Assembly: GCF_018449525.1 (NCBI RefSeq)
Contig: NZ_JAAVUS010000004.1
Location: 372,001-436,000, forward strand
Direction: 5' to 3'
DNA from: Bradyrhizobium sp. dw_78
GTDB taxonomy: Bacteria > Pseudomonadota > Alphaproteobacteria > Rhizobiales > Xanthobacteraceae
Length of the DNA: 64,000 bases
Shown piece by piece: positions 6,742 through 16,227 of this stretch. Under the pieces are notes generated by a model, which worked only from the letters and a program-made list of their open reading frames with translations, searched no databases and was not told where the DNA came from. Numbering within the stretch: the first letter of the stretch is position 1; every line of letters begins with the position of its first letter. Made by a program: the position numbers and the translations under genes.

Positions 6742-8466
6742 TCAGTTCCTGCTCGTGGTCTTGGTAACGACGGTACCGAGAGTCGGATCCAGGATCAGCG
6801 GCGTCGCGTTGGCGGTGTCGAAGTTGAACATGTCGTCGATCGCACCGCTCGTGGCATCGAAGGAGCCGCCGCCGATACGCTGACCATTCAGCCAGTTGTC
6901 CTCGATGAAACGCGGGATCGAGGCCTGCGTGATCTGCACGTGGCTAACGTAGTTCTTCTTCGCATAGGGCGAGATCACCATGAACGGCAGGCGCGTACCC
7001 GGACCGCAGCGACCCGCGACAGGCTGACCGCTGAGACCGGTGGGTTCGGAAGTCTGGCCCGGAATGCCGCAATTGCCGGTGCCGTTCAACACATCCGCGG
7101 GCGAGAACGACCCGCGCGAGATCGGGGCGGCGGCGTGGTCGTACCAGCCGTCCGAGTCGTCGTAGGTGACGATCACGGCCGTGGAGTCCCAATCCGGCTG
7201 CTGCTGAAGGAAGTTGATCAGGTTGACCAGTCCGGTCTGCTCATCGAGCGGATTGGAGTTGCCCGGGTGAGAGTCCTGGTAGGATGGCATCTTGATGAAG
7301 GAAACCGCCGGGTAATTGCCCGCTCTGACCGCGGCGGAGAAATCGTTGTAGTCGTAGGCATGGTTGGCCGGATCGACCTTTTGCGTGCCCGGCACCATCG
7401 TATGGCCGATCGCGGCGGTCGAGGCCGGACGGACGTGGGTCGGATTGGAGGTCGACGCGTAATACTGGAACCAGATATGATGCGGGACATAGTCGCCGGG
7501 AGAGCCGCCGGTGACCGGGCTGACGGAGCTGCGGTGACAACCGGTGCTGCCATTGGCATTGACGGCTTGCAGGTTGAAGCCGCCGACAAACGAACCCCAG
7601 GGAATGTTCGCCGTATTCAGCATGTCGCCGATGTTCTTGGCCGTCATCTGGACCTGAACGCTCGGACTTGAGCACACGTCACCGGCGGGATCGATATCGC
7701 CGATCAGCGTGAAGCTGCCATCGCTGTTCGGGACCCCGGCATCGGCTTGCAGCAGAAGCTGACCGACCGCCGAGGCAGGCGTACCGGGAGGGACACCGAC
7801 GGGAACCGTGAAGCCGTTGGTCTGGCCGGCGAACATGTTGAGCGCGCCGGGCGTCGACGGACCGAAATGGTCGTCCCAGGCGTTGTCGCTCATCGCGTAA
7901 TTCTGGGCATAGTTCCACAGCGCGGTGACGGTGTTGCCGTCGAAATAGCCCATCACCTGGGCATTGGTGCCGAAGGCGCCGGCGCCGCCGCTGCTGCCCT
8001 TGCCCACGTCCAGCGGGAACAGGTCGTTCTTGCCGCCGTCATAGGCTTGCTGCTCGGGCGTGTAGCCGTGGTTCTGGTCGGCGGTGTTGGCCTGGGTGCG
8101 GTCGAGGCGGAACGGGTTGGAGGCCGCCGCGCCGTTGGCCGGGTTCAGGTTGGGATTGTTGTCGAGCAAGCCCGGGGTCGATCGCAGGTTGTTGATGTCG
8201 GTCGGTGTATTGTTGGCGGGTATGAATGCCGGTTCGCCGTCCACGTTCAACGCTTTTGGATAGGCGCCAAAGTAATGATCGAACGAGCGGTTCTCGTTGA
8301 AGACGACCACGAGATGCTTGATCGGGGTCTTGGTCGGCAACGCGTCCGGACCGCTGACAACCGGGGCGCTCTTGCCAGCCATCGAAGCGGTTGATGCGAC
8401 GGTGGCCGCGACGGCGATCAGCGCAGCCGTAGATAGCAGAATGCTTTTCAGCTTTCGATTTCTCAT
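6742..8466 (-). CDS. Secreted phosphoesterase (phospholipase C/acid phosphatase family)
   Basis: The chosen ATG at 8466 follows AAGGGGAAAACG and gives a clean signal peptide (MRNRKLKSILLSTAALIAVA, cleavage near residue 30); the frame extends further upstream without one. The product has 574 residues. The metal/nucleophile motif FNENRSFDHYFG lies at about 56-67 and the C-terminal TYDDSDGWYDH block is also present. These define the PF04185 phosphoesterases (bacterial phospholipase C, AcpA). The enzyme should hydrolyse phosphomono- or diesters in the periplasm or outside the cell. The region between the motifs is rich in Asn, Gly and Ser. It is first in an operon with the di-haem peroxidase. Confidence 0.9.
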   Translation of the reverse strand: MRNRKLKSILLSTAALIAVAATVASTASMAGKSAPVVSGPDALPTKTPIKHLVVVFNENRSFDHYFGAYPKALNVDGEPAFIPANNTPTDINNLRSTPGLLDNNPNLNPANGAAASNPFRLDRTQANTADQNHGYTPEQQAYDGGKNDLFPLDVGKGSSGGAGAFGTNAQVMGYFDGNTVTALWNYAQNYAMSDNAWDDHFGPSTPGALNMFAGQTNGFTVPVGVPPGTPASAVGQLLLQADAGVPNSDGSFTLIGDIDPAGDVCSSPSVQVQMTAKNIGDMLNTANIPWGSFVGGFNLQAVNANGSTGCHRSSVSPVTGGSPGDYVPHHIWFQYYASTSNPTHVRPASTAAIGHTMVPGTQKVDPANHAYDYNDFSAAVRAGNYPAVSFIKMPSYQDSHPGNSNPLDEQTGLVNLINFLQQQPDWDSTAVIVTYDDSDGWYDHAAAPISRGSFSPADVLNGTGNCGIPGQTSEPTGLSGQPVAGRCGPGTRLPFMVISPYAKKNYVSHVQITQASIPRFIEDNWLNGQRIGGGSFDATSGAIDDMFNFDTANATPLILDPTLGTVVTKTTSRN

Positions 8467-8780
8467 CGTTTTCCCCTTGCCTCTCAAAAAAATTTTGAGT
8501 CGTGCGCGAAGACCGATAGGAAATCTCGGTGACATGCATGTGTAGGTTTGACTTAAAACACCGCTCAGTCCGCAGTTGCCATGCGGCGTTTGCGGCCCGA
8601 CGGCGAAGGGCGGAACATCGGAATCGCAAACCAGCCCGCCAGGTAGCTGCCACCGTGCGCCACATCGTGGGCGTGCTTGATGGGGCGGAGCGCTTTGTCT
8701 ATTAGCCCTCCTTGTCTGTCAGTCCTTCGCAGACTTTTGCCTCGCGCGGGCGCGCGATCAGCACCCGCCACCGATTGAGA
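8467..8780. other. Intergenic region between divergent phosphoesterase and EamA genes
   Basis: This 314-base gap should hold the promoters of both flanking genes, but I cannot pin them. A minus-strand frame of about 46 codons ends at 8565 (tail AGWFAIPMFRPSPSGRKRR). Its only initiators are poor ones, although AAGGAGG lies upstream at about 8702-8708. It could be a small protein or a decayed gene end. I do not call it a gene. Confidence 0.4.
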
Positions 8781-9689
8781 ATGATGCCTGACTCGTTTTC
8801 CGCCAGATGGACCGGCTTTCTCTTCCTTGCTGTCACTTCGATCGGTTGGGCGGTGAATTACGCCGCGATCAAAATCCTGCTGCGCGAATGGCCGCCGCTG
8901 TTCTCGCGCGGCGTCGCCGGCGTTGCCGCCGCCATCATTCTGGCGGGGGTCGCTGTCGCGTTGGGTGAAAGCCTGAGAATTCCCCGGCGCGCGATCGTGC
9001 CGTTGCTTTTTGCAGCCTTCACCAATGTTTTCGCGTGGATGAGCTTCTCCACCATGGCGCTGAACTATCTTGCGGTCAGCGAAGCGATCCTGCTCGTCTA
9101 CACGATGCCAATCTGGGCGACGCTGTTCTCGTGGCCGATCCTCGGCGAGCGCCCGCACTTGCGCGATATCGCCGCCCTCTTGCTCGGGCTTTCCGGTTTG
9201 ATCGTATTGCTGAGCGCCCACGGCATTGCGCTGGGGCCGGACAAGCTGATCGGGGTCGCGCTGGCGCTGGCTTCGGCCGTGCTGTTTGCGCTCGGCGGCG
9301 TGATGATGAAATCGCCATTGCCGGTTGCGCCGACCGCCCTCGTGGCTTGGCAGGTCGGGCTGGGTTGCTCTCCGATGGTCCTTCTCGGGCTGCTCTTCGA
9401 GCACCCACATCTCGGCGCCATCACGGCCAACGGATGGACGGTGCTGATTTATATGGCGGTCGGCCCGATGGGCATCTGCTATCTCACATGGTTCGCCGCC
9501 TTGCGGCGACTGCCGGCCGCGACCGCCGCCATCGGCACGCTGGCGGTCCCCATCATCAGCGTCATCGCCGCCGCGATCCTGCTCGGCGAGCCGCTCGGGA
9601 TTCGCGAGGCGCTGGCCATGGCGCTCACCCTTGCAGGCGTCGCATTGGAACTTCAAAAACCGAAATCACCGATGCCGGAGGTCGAATAA
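8781..9689 (+). CDS. EamA/DMT-superfamily membrane transporter
   Basis: About 302 residues from the ATGATG at 8781; the open frame continues upstream to 8712, but those residues are not transporter-like. It has two EamA repeats with about ten hydrophobic helices (for example FLFLAVTSIGWAVNYAAIKILL, LIVLLSAHG, then GVALALASAVLFALGGVMM). The typical end-of-repeat motif ILGERP/LLGEPLG occurs twice, at the close of each repeat. Family members export amino acids or other metabolites from the cytoplasm; the substrate is unknown. It is transcribed alone and convergent with the downstream oxidoreductase, with a hairpin between them. Confidence 0.9.
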   Translation: MMPDSFSARWTGFLFLAVTSIGWAVNYAAIKILLREWPPLFSRGVAGVAAAIILAGVAVALGESLRIPRRAIVPLLFAAFTNVFAWMSFSTMALNYLAVSEAILLVYTMPIWATLFSWPILGERPHLRDIAALLLGLSGLIVLLSAHGIALGPDKLIGVALALASAVLFALGGVMMKSPLPVAPTALVAWQVGLGCSPMVLLGLLFEHPHLGAITANGWTVLIYMAVGPMGICYLTWFAALRRLPAATAAIGTLAVPIISVIAAAILLGEPLGIREALAMALTLAGVALELQKPKSPMPEVE

Positions 9690-9719
9690 AGGCCGGCAGG
9701 ACCACACGGCGGGAGCGAA

Positions 9720-9750
9720 GTAGTGGGTTACGCTTCGCTAACCACCCTAC
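9720..9750. repeat. Hairpin between convergent genes
   Basis: GTAG..GGTTACG-CTTCG-CTAACC..CTAC forms an imperfect stem-loop in the gap between the EamA gene and the oxidoreductase. It may serve as a bidirectional terminator. No long T tract follows, so this is tentative. Confidence 0.45.
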
Positions 9751-9775
9751 ATTCTCCACCCGCGGTTTGAAAAAA

Positions 9776-12700
9776 CTACTCCGCCGCGATCTGCCGCGGC
9801 GCGGGCGGCGGGTTGGCGAGATCGGCGACCAGCTGCGCGTGACGGGCTTGCGCTTCTTTCGCCGCCTTCTCCTTGACCGGTCCGTAGCCGCGGATGCGAT
9901 CCGGCAGCGACAACAATTCGATCGCGGTGTCGAGCGTGATCGGCGACAGCGTGCCGAGCACGGCAGCGACATCGTTTTCATAGGCCGTGATCAGCTCGCG
10001 TTCCAGCTTGCGGTCGGCGTTGCGTCCGAAAATATCGAACGGCGTGCCGCGCAGGAAACGCAGGCGTGCCAACAGCTTGAACACCGGCATCATCCACGCG
10101 CCGAACGCGCGCTTTTTCGGCCGACCCAGCGCGTCGGTGCCGCTGGCCAGGATCGGCGGCGCCAGATTGAAGCTGATCTTGAAATCGCCGTCGAACTGGT
10201 CGCGGATCTGCTGCTCGAACCTGCCGTCGGTAAACAGCCGCGCCACTTCGTACTCGTCCTTGTAGGCGAGCAGCCTGGCGTAGTTGACCGCAACCGCGCG
10301 CGGCAGCTCTTCGCCGAAACCGCGATCGATCGCCGCGTTGCGCACCTTCGCCACCAAGTCGCGGTAACGCCTGGCGAGTTTTGCGTTCTGGTAGTCGGTC
10401 AGCAGCGCGCTGCGGTGCGCGACGATCTCGTCGAGCGACATCGTCTCCAGCGCCTTCGGCGCGACCACGTCGTCCTGGCCCTTCATCATCGCGGCCAAAC
10501 GCGCCGGATCGAAAGCCGCCAGACGTCCAAGCTGGAAGGCCTGCGTATTCATCTTGACCGCGACGCCATTGACCTCGATCGCGCGCTCGATCGCCTCGGC
10601 CGAAAGCGGCAACAGCCCCTTCTGATAGGCGTAGCCCATCATCATGATGTTGGTCGCGATCGCATCGCCCAGCAGGCCTTCAGCCGGCTTGGTGAAATCG
10701 AAGAACGCGGAATCCTTGCGCAGCGCGGTTTCCAGCACGTTGTTGACCTTGCGGGTCTGGAAACTGAAATCGCGGTTGAGGATGAAATCGGCGGTCGGAA
10801 TCACGTGGCTGTTGATGACACCGGTGGTGCGGCCGGATTCGCACAGCGAAATGGTTTCCTTCGATGCCGCGACGACCTCGTCGGCGGCCAGCACCAGATC
10901 GGCGGTGCCGGTGACGATGCGCGAACAGGTGACGTCGGCGGTATGCTCCGACAGCCGGACATGGCTCAGCACCGCGCCGCCCTTCTGCGCCAGGCCCGAC
11001 ATGTCGAGGATCATGCTGGCCTTGCCCTCGATATGGGCGGCCATGCCGAGCAGCGCGCCGATGGTCAGGACGCCGGTGCCGCCGACGCCGCCGACCGCGA
11101 CGTTATAGGGCCGGTCGAGCGAAGGCCGCGAGGCCGGCTCCGGCAGGTCGCCGATCGCGCCGAGTTCGGCGGGCGCGCGGCTGCGGGGCTTGCCGCCGTC
11201 GACCGTGACAAAGGACGGGCAGAAACCCTTGAGGCAGGAATAGTCCTTGTTGCAGGCGGACTGGTTGATGACGCGCTTGCGCCCGAGCTCGGTTTCCAGA
11301 GGTTCGACCGAAATGCAGTTCGACTGCACCGAGCAATCGCCGCAGCCCTCGCACACCGCGGGATTGATGAACACGCGGCGCTTCGGATCCTCCATCAGAC
11401 CGCGCTTGCGGCGGCGGCGTTTTTCGGCCGCACAGGTCTGCACGAACACGATGGCCGAGGTGCCCTTCAAGGTGCGGCAAGTCTTCATGACGGCGTCGAG
11501 TTCATCGCGATGCGCGGTCTTGACGCCGGGCGCGATGTCGGAAGCCGGATAGGCGTCGGGATTTTCCGACACCAGGTAGATCGCACGAATGCCTTCGGCA
11601 TGAAGCTGGAAGGTGATCTGCTGCGGCGACAATTCGCCGTCGACATGCTGGCCGCCGGTCATCGCGGTCGCGTCATTATAGAGGATCTTGTAGGTGATGT
11701 TGGCGCCGGACGAAACCGCCTGGCGGATCGCCAGGCTGCCGGAGTGGAAATAGGTGCCGTCGCCGAGATTGGCGAACACATGCTCTTCCTTGGTGAACGG
11801 CGCCACGCCGACCCAGGGCACGCCCTCGCCGCCCATATGGGTGAAGGTCTCGGTGTTGCGATCCATCCACAGCGCCATGAAATGGCAGCCGATGCCGGCC
11901 ATCGCACGGCTACCTTCCGGCACTTTGGTCGACGTATTGTGCGGACAGCCGGAGCAGAAATACGGCGTGCGCGTGATCGGCGCCACCGGCTGCATCTGGC
12001 TCGCCTGCCGGCCGTTGAACCAGTCGGCCTTGGCGCGCAGCATCGCGGCGATTTCGGGATTGAGATTAAGCCGCAGCAGCCGCTCGGTGAGCGAAGAGGC
12101 CAGCGACGCCACGCTCAGTTCCTCGGCAAAGGGAAGGAAACGCTTGTCGTGGTCGTCCATCTTGCCGACGATGCGCGGGCGCACGTCGTCGCGCCAGTTG
12201 AACAGCTCCTGCTTGACCTGGTTCTCGACGATCTCGCGGCGTTCCTCGACGATCATGATCTCTTCGAGGCCGACCGCGAATTGCCGCACGCCTTCCGGCT
12301 CCAGCGGCCACGGCATGCCGATCTTGTAAAGCCGCAGGCCGATCTTGGCGGCGACGTCCGGCGTGACGCCGAGTTCGCGCAGCGCCTGGCGGATGTCCTC
12401 ATAGCTCTTGCCCGAGGCCATGATGCCGAAGCGGGCGTTCGGCGAATCCATGGTGATGCGGTTGACCTTGTTGGCGCGCGCGAACGCGATCGCGGCAAAG
12501 CCCTTGTAGTCCTGCAACCGCCGGTCCTGGTCGTAGCGGTCATCGGGCCAGCGCAGATTGAGGCCGCCCGGCGGCATCTCGAAATCGGGAGGAATGATGA
12601 AGGGCTTCATCTCGTCGGTGAGGTCGATCTCGGCCGTGGTCTCCACGGTCTCGGTGATCACCTTCATGCCGACCCAGCAGCCGGAATAGCGCGACATCGC

Positions 12701-13267
12701 GATGCCCAGAAGGCCCATCTCGATCATCTCGTGGATGCTGGACGGATAGAGATAGGGCATCAGCGCGGAGATGAAGGCGTGGTCGGATTGATGCGGGACG
12801 GTGGAGGATTTGGCGCCGTGGTCGTCGCCCGCAAGACACAGCACGCCGCCGTTCTTGGCCGAGCCCGCCGCATTGCCGTGGCGGAACACGTCGCCGCAAC
12901 GGTCGACGCCGGGGCCCTTGCCGTACCAGATGCCGACCACGCCGTCATGCTTGGCGCCGGGCGAAAGGTTGAGCTGCTGCGAACCCCAGATCGCGGTGGC
13001 GGCCAGGTCCTCGTTCACGCCGGGCTGGAATTTGATGTTGTATTGTTCGAGGTGCTTGCGGGCCGCGAACAGCTGCTGGTCGTAACCGCCGAGCGGCGAA
13101 CCGCGATAGCCCGAAATGAAGCCGGCGGTGTTGAGGCCGGCGGCGCGGTCGCGGCGGATCTGCGCCATCGGCAGCCGGACCAGCGCCTGAATGCCGGTCA
13201 GGAAGATATGACCGGAGCCTTGGGTGTATTTTTGGTCGAGACTGATCAGACCCTGATTGATTCCCAT
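9776..13267 (-). CDS. Fused indolepyruvate ferredoxin oxidoreductase
   Basis: A single 1,163-residue chain that joins the alpha (TPP) and gamma functions normally split between iorA and iorB. The order is: an N-terminal pyruvate:ferredoxin-like domain (FISGYRGSPLGGYD), a TPP-binding region (LGDGTYFHSG, near residues 500-510), a ferredoxin-like segment with CEGCGDCSVQSNC and CNKDYSCLKGFC, and a C-terminal gamma domain starting VAVGGVGGTGVLTIG. It oxidatively decarboxylates aryl-2-oxoacids such as indolepyruvate to the acyl-CoA, passing electrons to ferredoxin, in aromatic amino acid breakdown. It is monocistronic here and divergent from a cytochrome c gene. A 1,420-codon frame on the opposite strand is a shadow. 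Confidence 0.93.
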   Translation of the reverse strand: MGINQGLISLDQKYTQGSGHIFLTGIQALVRLPMAQIRRDRAAGLNTAGFISGYRGSPLGGYDQQLFAARKHLEQYNIKFQPGVNEDLAATAIWGSQQLNLSPGAKHDGVVGIWYGKGPGVDRCGDVFRHGNAAGSAKNGGVLCLAGDDHGAKSSTVPHQSDHAFISALMPYLYPSSIHEMIEMGLLGIAMSRYSGCWVGMKVITETVETTAEIDLTDEMKPFIIPPDFEMPPGGLNLRWPDDRYDQDRRLQDYKGFAAIAFARANKVNRITMDSPNARFGIMASGKSYEDIRQALRELGVTPDVAAKIGLRLYKIGMPWPLEPEGVRQFAVGLEEIMIVEERREIVENQVKQELFNWRDDVRPRIVGKMDDHDKRFLPFAEELSVASLASSLTERLLRLNLNPEIAAMLRAKADWFNGRQASQMQPVAPITRTPYFCSGCPHNTSTKVPEGSRAMAGIGCHFMALWMDRNTETFTHMGGEGVPWVGVAPFTKEEHVFANLGDGTYFHSGSLAIRQAVSSGANITYKILYNDATAMTGGQHVDGELSPQQITFQLHAEGIRAIYLVSENPDAYPASDIAPGVKTAHRDELDAVMKTCRTLKGTSAIVFVQTCAAEKRRRRKRGLMEDPKRRVFINPAVCEGCGDCSVQSNCISVEPLETELGRKRVINQSACNKDYSCLKGFCPSFVTVDGGKPRSRAPAELGAIGDLPEPASRPSLDRPYNVAVGGVGGTGVLTIGALLGMAAHIEGKASMILDMSGLAQKGGAVLSHVRLSEHTADVTCSRIVTGTADLVLAADEVVAASKETISLCESGRTTGVINSHVIPTADFILNRDFSFQTRKVNNVLETALRKDSAFFDFTKPAEGLLGDAIATNIMMMGYAYQKGLLPLSAEAIERAIEVNGVAVKMNTQAFQLGRLAAFDPARLAAMMKGQDDVVAPKALETMSLDEIVAHRSALLTDYQNAKLARRYRDLVAKVRNAAIDRGFGEELPRAVAVNYARLLAYKDEYEVARLFTDGRFEQQIRDQFDGDFKISFNLAPPILASGTDALGRPKKRAFGAWMMPVFKLLARLRFLRGTPFDIFGRNADRKLERELITAYENDVAAVLGTLSPITLDTAIELLSLPDRIRGYGPVKEKAAKEAQARHAQLVADLANPPPAPRQIAAE

Positions 13268-13534
13268 TCCACCCTCTTTGCGGCCAAATCCGCTTAGCGA
13301 TCCGGCTCTTTTTAGCTAGTCATTCAAATCATTTAGAAACAGTCTATGTCGGTTTGCGCGAATAACGCATCACAAATCTCGACGACTGCACCCCTGCTTT
13401 TGCAGATCGCAATTTCGTGGCGGGAATACCGGCCTGTCTTTTCGGTTTGTGTCGTGGGAGAGCCCGGCCGCGAAATGCCGTGGCGTAAGCATTGTCCCGG
13501 TTTTCGCGTTATAAAGGCTGGGGGAAGATGATCG

Positions 13535-14773
13535 GTGCGGATACGGCATTGCACAATGCGGGCGATTCTTGTTGTTCTTGTTGCGATTCTGTTTTTGTGC
13601 AGTGCATTCTCCCGCAACCCGCTACAGGCGCAACCGTCGCCGGAGACCATCGCCCGCGGCAAGGCCCTCACCGAGACGGCCGATTGCGCGGGCTGCCATA
13701 CCGCCGACCCCGCCAGGCCGTTTGCCGGCGGCAAACGCATCGACACCCCGTTCGGCGGGATTTATTCGCCCAACCTGACCCCCGACCGCGAGACCGGCCT
13801 CGGCGCCTGGAGCGACAATGATTTCTACCGCGCGCTCCATGAGGGCGTGGCGCCCGACGGCTCGCGCTATTATCCGGCCTTCCCCTATCCCAACTTCACC
13901 AGGATGACGCGGGACGACGTGGTGGCGATCCGGGCCTATCTGGCGACGCTGGCGCCGATCCGGAACACGCCGCCGCCGCCGGAGTTGCGCTGGCCCTTGA
14001 ACCACCGCGTCCTGATGCGGGCCTGGGACTGGCTGTTCTTCCGGCCCCGCACTTTCGTTCCCAAGCCGCAGAAGAGCGCGGAATGGAATCGCGGCGCCTA
14101 TCTGGTCAGGGGCCCGGCGCATTGCAGCGCATGCCATACGCCGAAAAACCTGTTCGGCGCCAACAAGCGCGGCCGGGCTTACAGCGGCGCCGCGGTGCAG
14201 GGCTGGTTCGCGCCACGGCTCGACGGCGCGGAACGCAGCGGATTGAAGTCCTGGAGCGTCGACGACATCGTCGAATATCTGCAAAGCGGCCGCAACGGGC
14301 GCAGCCACGCCGATGGATTGATGGCCGAAATCGTCGTCCATTCGACCTCGAAAATGAGCGACGCCGATGTCCACGCCATGGCCGTGTACCTGAAGGATCT
14401 GCGAACCCGTATGGCTGAACCCATCGTCTCGCCGCCACCGCCGGCGCAAATGGCCGACGGCGAGAAAATCTATAAAGGCGCCTGTATCGCCTGCCACGAG
14501 GCCGACGGCAGCGGCGCGCCGCGGATCTATCCGCCGCTGCCGGGCAACGCCAACCTGCAATCGGCCGATCCTTCGAGCACGCTGCGCATCATCCTCGATG
14601 GCGCCGAGACCGTGACGACGCCGCGCGCGCCGAATACCGGATCAATGCCGGCCTATGGCGGCAAATTGTCGGATCAGGAGGTCGCCGACATCGCGACCTA
14701 TATCCGCAATGCCTGGGGCAATGCCGCGCCCGCGGTGACGTCCGGCGAGGTCGCGAAGGCGCGCAGAAACTGA
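13535..14773 (+). CDS. Tri-haem membrane-associated cytochrome c (dehydrogenase-subunit type)
   Basis: About 412 residues from a GTG at 13535 preceded by GGGGAAG at seven bases; the ATG at 13556 is the alternative. An N-terminal hydrophobic segment (ILVVLVAILFLCSAF) directs export. Three haem sites follow: CAGCH 51-55, CSACH 197-201 and CIACH 317-321. This matches the cytochrome subunits of alcohol, gluconate and aldehyde dehydrogenases, which carry electrons from a periplasmic dehydrogenase to quinone or oxidase. No dehydrogenase gene adjoins it in the window, so its partner is elsewhere or it acts alone. Confidence 0.87.
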   Translation: MRIRHCTMRAILVVLVAILFLCSAFSRNPLQAQPSPETIARGKALTETADCAGCHTADPARPFAGGKRIDTPFGGIYSPNLTPDRETGLGAWSDNDFYRALHEGVAPDGSRYYPAFPYPNFTRMTRDDVVAIRAYLATLAPIRNTPPPPELRWPLNHRVLMRAWDWLFFRPRTFVPKPQKSAEWNRGAYLVRGPAHCSACHTPKNLFGANKRGRAYSGAAVQGWFAPRLDGAERSGLKSWSVDDIVEYLQSGRNGRSHADGLMAEIVVHSTSKMSDADVHAMAVYLKDLRTRMAEPIVSPPPPAQMADGEKIYKGACIACHEADGSGAPRIYPPLPGNANLQSADPSSTLRIILDGAETVTTPRAPNTGSMPAYGGKLSDQEVADIATYIRNAWGNAAPAVTSGEVAKARRN

Positions 14774-14916
14774 AGAAGCTTGCGCCGCCAGCTTGGAGCA
14801 GGTTCCATCCTGAACAGGCCCGGAAACGAACGGATTGCGGGAACCGCGGCAAGCGCCAGCCATTGTCTTGTGGGCTGAATGCTGAGGAACCCTTGGGGGC
14901 CAACGGAGCAACCTTC

Positions 14917-15351
14917 ATGGCCAATGAACGCATTCCGAACGATCCTTATCGCCCGGCGTTGGACAGCGACGACATTCGCAGCCCGGCGCAAATGGACAAT
15001 GACTTGCAACCCGATCCCGAGCTTGCCGAGGGCCGGTCCAGCGGCGGCCGAATCGCACTGTTTGCGGTCGGCGTCGCGGTAATCCTGGCCGCGGTGTTCT
15101 ATGGCTTGAACAATTCGAACGTCGATCAGGCCAGCACCACGCCGGCGGCCCAGACCGCGCAGACGCAACCGGCGGCGCCTGCTCCCGGCATGCGCAACGC
15201 AAACCCTGACGCGAATGGTCAGCCGAATAGCCAGCCCGGCATGACCACGGGCGCCGCAACCGACCGTCCGACGCCGCCACCCGGCCCGACCGGCTCCGAA
15301 CTCGACCGGTCGGCCAATCCGGCGGCCGGCCAGAACAACGACAACCGTTAA
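14917..15351 (+). CDS. Hypothetical single-pass membrane protein with disordered Pro/Ala/Gln tail
   Basis: A protein of 144 residues from the ATG at 14917, with GGAG 10-13 bases upstream. The N-terminal 45 residues are polar (IPNDPYRPALDSDD). One transmembrane helix follows (IALFAVGVAVILAAVFYGL), and then a low-complexity tail rich in Pro, Ala, Gln, Asn and Thr that is probably periplasmic. I do not recognise a domain. A strong intrinsic terminator lies 20 bases after the stop, so this is the last gene of its transcript. Confidence 0.75.
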   Translation: MANERIPNDPYRPALDSDDIRSPAQMDNDLQPDPELAEGRSSGGRIALFAVGVAVILAAVFYGLNNSNVDQASTTPAAQTAQTQPAAPAPGMRNANPDANGQPNSQPGMTTGAATDRPTPPPGPTGSELDRSANPAAGQNNDNR

Positions 15352-15370
15352 GATCGTGACGTGAACTTAC

Positions 15371-15400
15371 GCGGCGGGCCTCTGCCCGCCGCGCTTTTTT
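15371..15400 (+). terminator. Rho-independent terminator
   Basis: A 9-bp perfect GC stem, GCGGCGGGC-CTCT-GCCCGCCGC, is followed by GC and six T residues on the plus strand. It lies just after the hypothetical membrane protein gene. Confidence 0.9.
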
Positions 15401-15446
15401 AGCCGTTGACCGCGAAACGTTACGGCACGCATGGCGTCGCGCCAAC

Positions 15447-15797
15447 CTAACGCGCGTCGTGAAGCGCAAGGCTGTCCTTGGGCGCCTCGTCGCGCTCGTT
15501 CATGCCGTAGTCGCGGACCACGCCGGCAATACGGATCCGGTAATTTGCGAAGATGTTCGCACGGCCCTTGGCCTGGCTCCGGCGATGCTCCGATATGTTG
15601 CGCCACGCCGCGATGGCGGCTTCGTCGCGGAAGAACGACAGCGACAGCAGCTTGCCCTTCTCCGTCAGGCTCTCGAATCTTTCGATCGAGATGAAGCCGT
15701 CGATGGTCTCGAGGATCGGCCTCAGTCCAGCCGCGAGGTCGAGATAGTCCTGCTTGTGTTCCGGCTTCGGCCAGACTTCGAAGATGACGGCGATCAT
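15447..15797 (-). CDS. Antibiotic biosynthesis monooxygenase (ABM) domain protein
   Basis: A protein of 116 residues from the ATG at 15797. It begins MIAVIFEVWPKPEHKQDYLDLAAGLRP and continues with IDGFISIERFES and LLSLSFFRDEAAIAAWRN, the pattern of ABM-fold dimeric alpha+beta barrels. Members include quinol monooxygenases and haem-degrading enzymes, but many have no known activity. It lies 46 bases after the NIPSNAP gene on the same strand, so they probably form an operon divergent from the ArsR-type regulator. The N-terminal extension of the open frame is out of context and is excluded. Confidence 0.85.
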   Translation of the reverse strand: MIAVIFEVWPKPEHKQDYLDLAAGLRPILETIDGFISIERFESLTEKGKLLSLSFFRDEAAIAAWRNISEHRRSQAKGRANIFANYRIRIAGVVRDYGMNERDEAPKDSLALHDAR

Positions 15798-15843
15798 TCT
15801 GGGGCTCCCTGAGGCATCGATATATCCATGCCCTGATGACCTA

Positions 15844-16149
15844 TCATGCCACCTTGCGCAGAAAAGTCCGTTCTTCCGCCAGGATGAATTTGTGCTCTTC
15901 GGCGAAATCGAAGTTGGCGGCCCCCTCGCTGTCGGCGCGAAGCCGCGCGCGATAGCCCTCATAGGCCGCGAGATTTTCGAACGAGATCAGCGCGAAAGCG
16001 ATGTTGTTGGTGCCTTCATGCGGCATCCAATACCCCAGAAGGTCGCCGCCGGCCTTCGGAATGACGGCAAGCCAGCGCCTGGCATATTGCTCGAACAACG
16101 CGCGCTTGAACGGGTCGATCTGGTAGCGGATGAAAACGGTCACGGTCAT
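15844..16149 (-). CDS. NIPSNAP-family dimeric-barrel protein
   Basis: A protein of 101 residues from the ATG at 16149, preceded by GGAGG. The sequence [26 protein letters not shown]...[19 protein letters not shown] is typical of bacterial NIPSNAP proteins of the ferredoxin-like barrel type. The biochemical role of the family in bacteria is unsettled. It is first in an operon with an ABM-fold gene and sits head to head, 78 bases away, with an ArsR-type repressor that is its likely regulator. Confidence 0.87.
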   Translation of the reverse strand: MTVTVFIRYQIDPFKRALFEQYARRWLAVIPKAGGDLLGYWMPHEGTNNIAFALISFENLAAYEGYRARLRADSEGAANFDFAEEHKFILAEERTFLRKVA

Positions 16150-16227
16150 GGGAACCTCCGGCATTGTTAGGACCACTTCGAATGCTAGCGCCTTGCCGGG
16201 CATCAATACTTCGTCTAGCGTCGAACT

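Noticed and set aside
9035..13297. A 1,420-codon open frame on the plus strand
   Set aside because: It lies antisense to the fused indolepyruvate oxidoreductase and part of the EamA gene. Its residues (Arg, Ala, Gly, His-rich, no domain) are those expected from the reverse complement of high-GC coding DNA.
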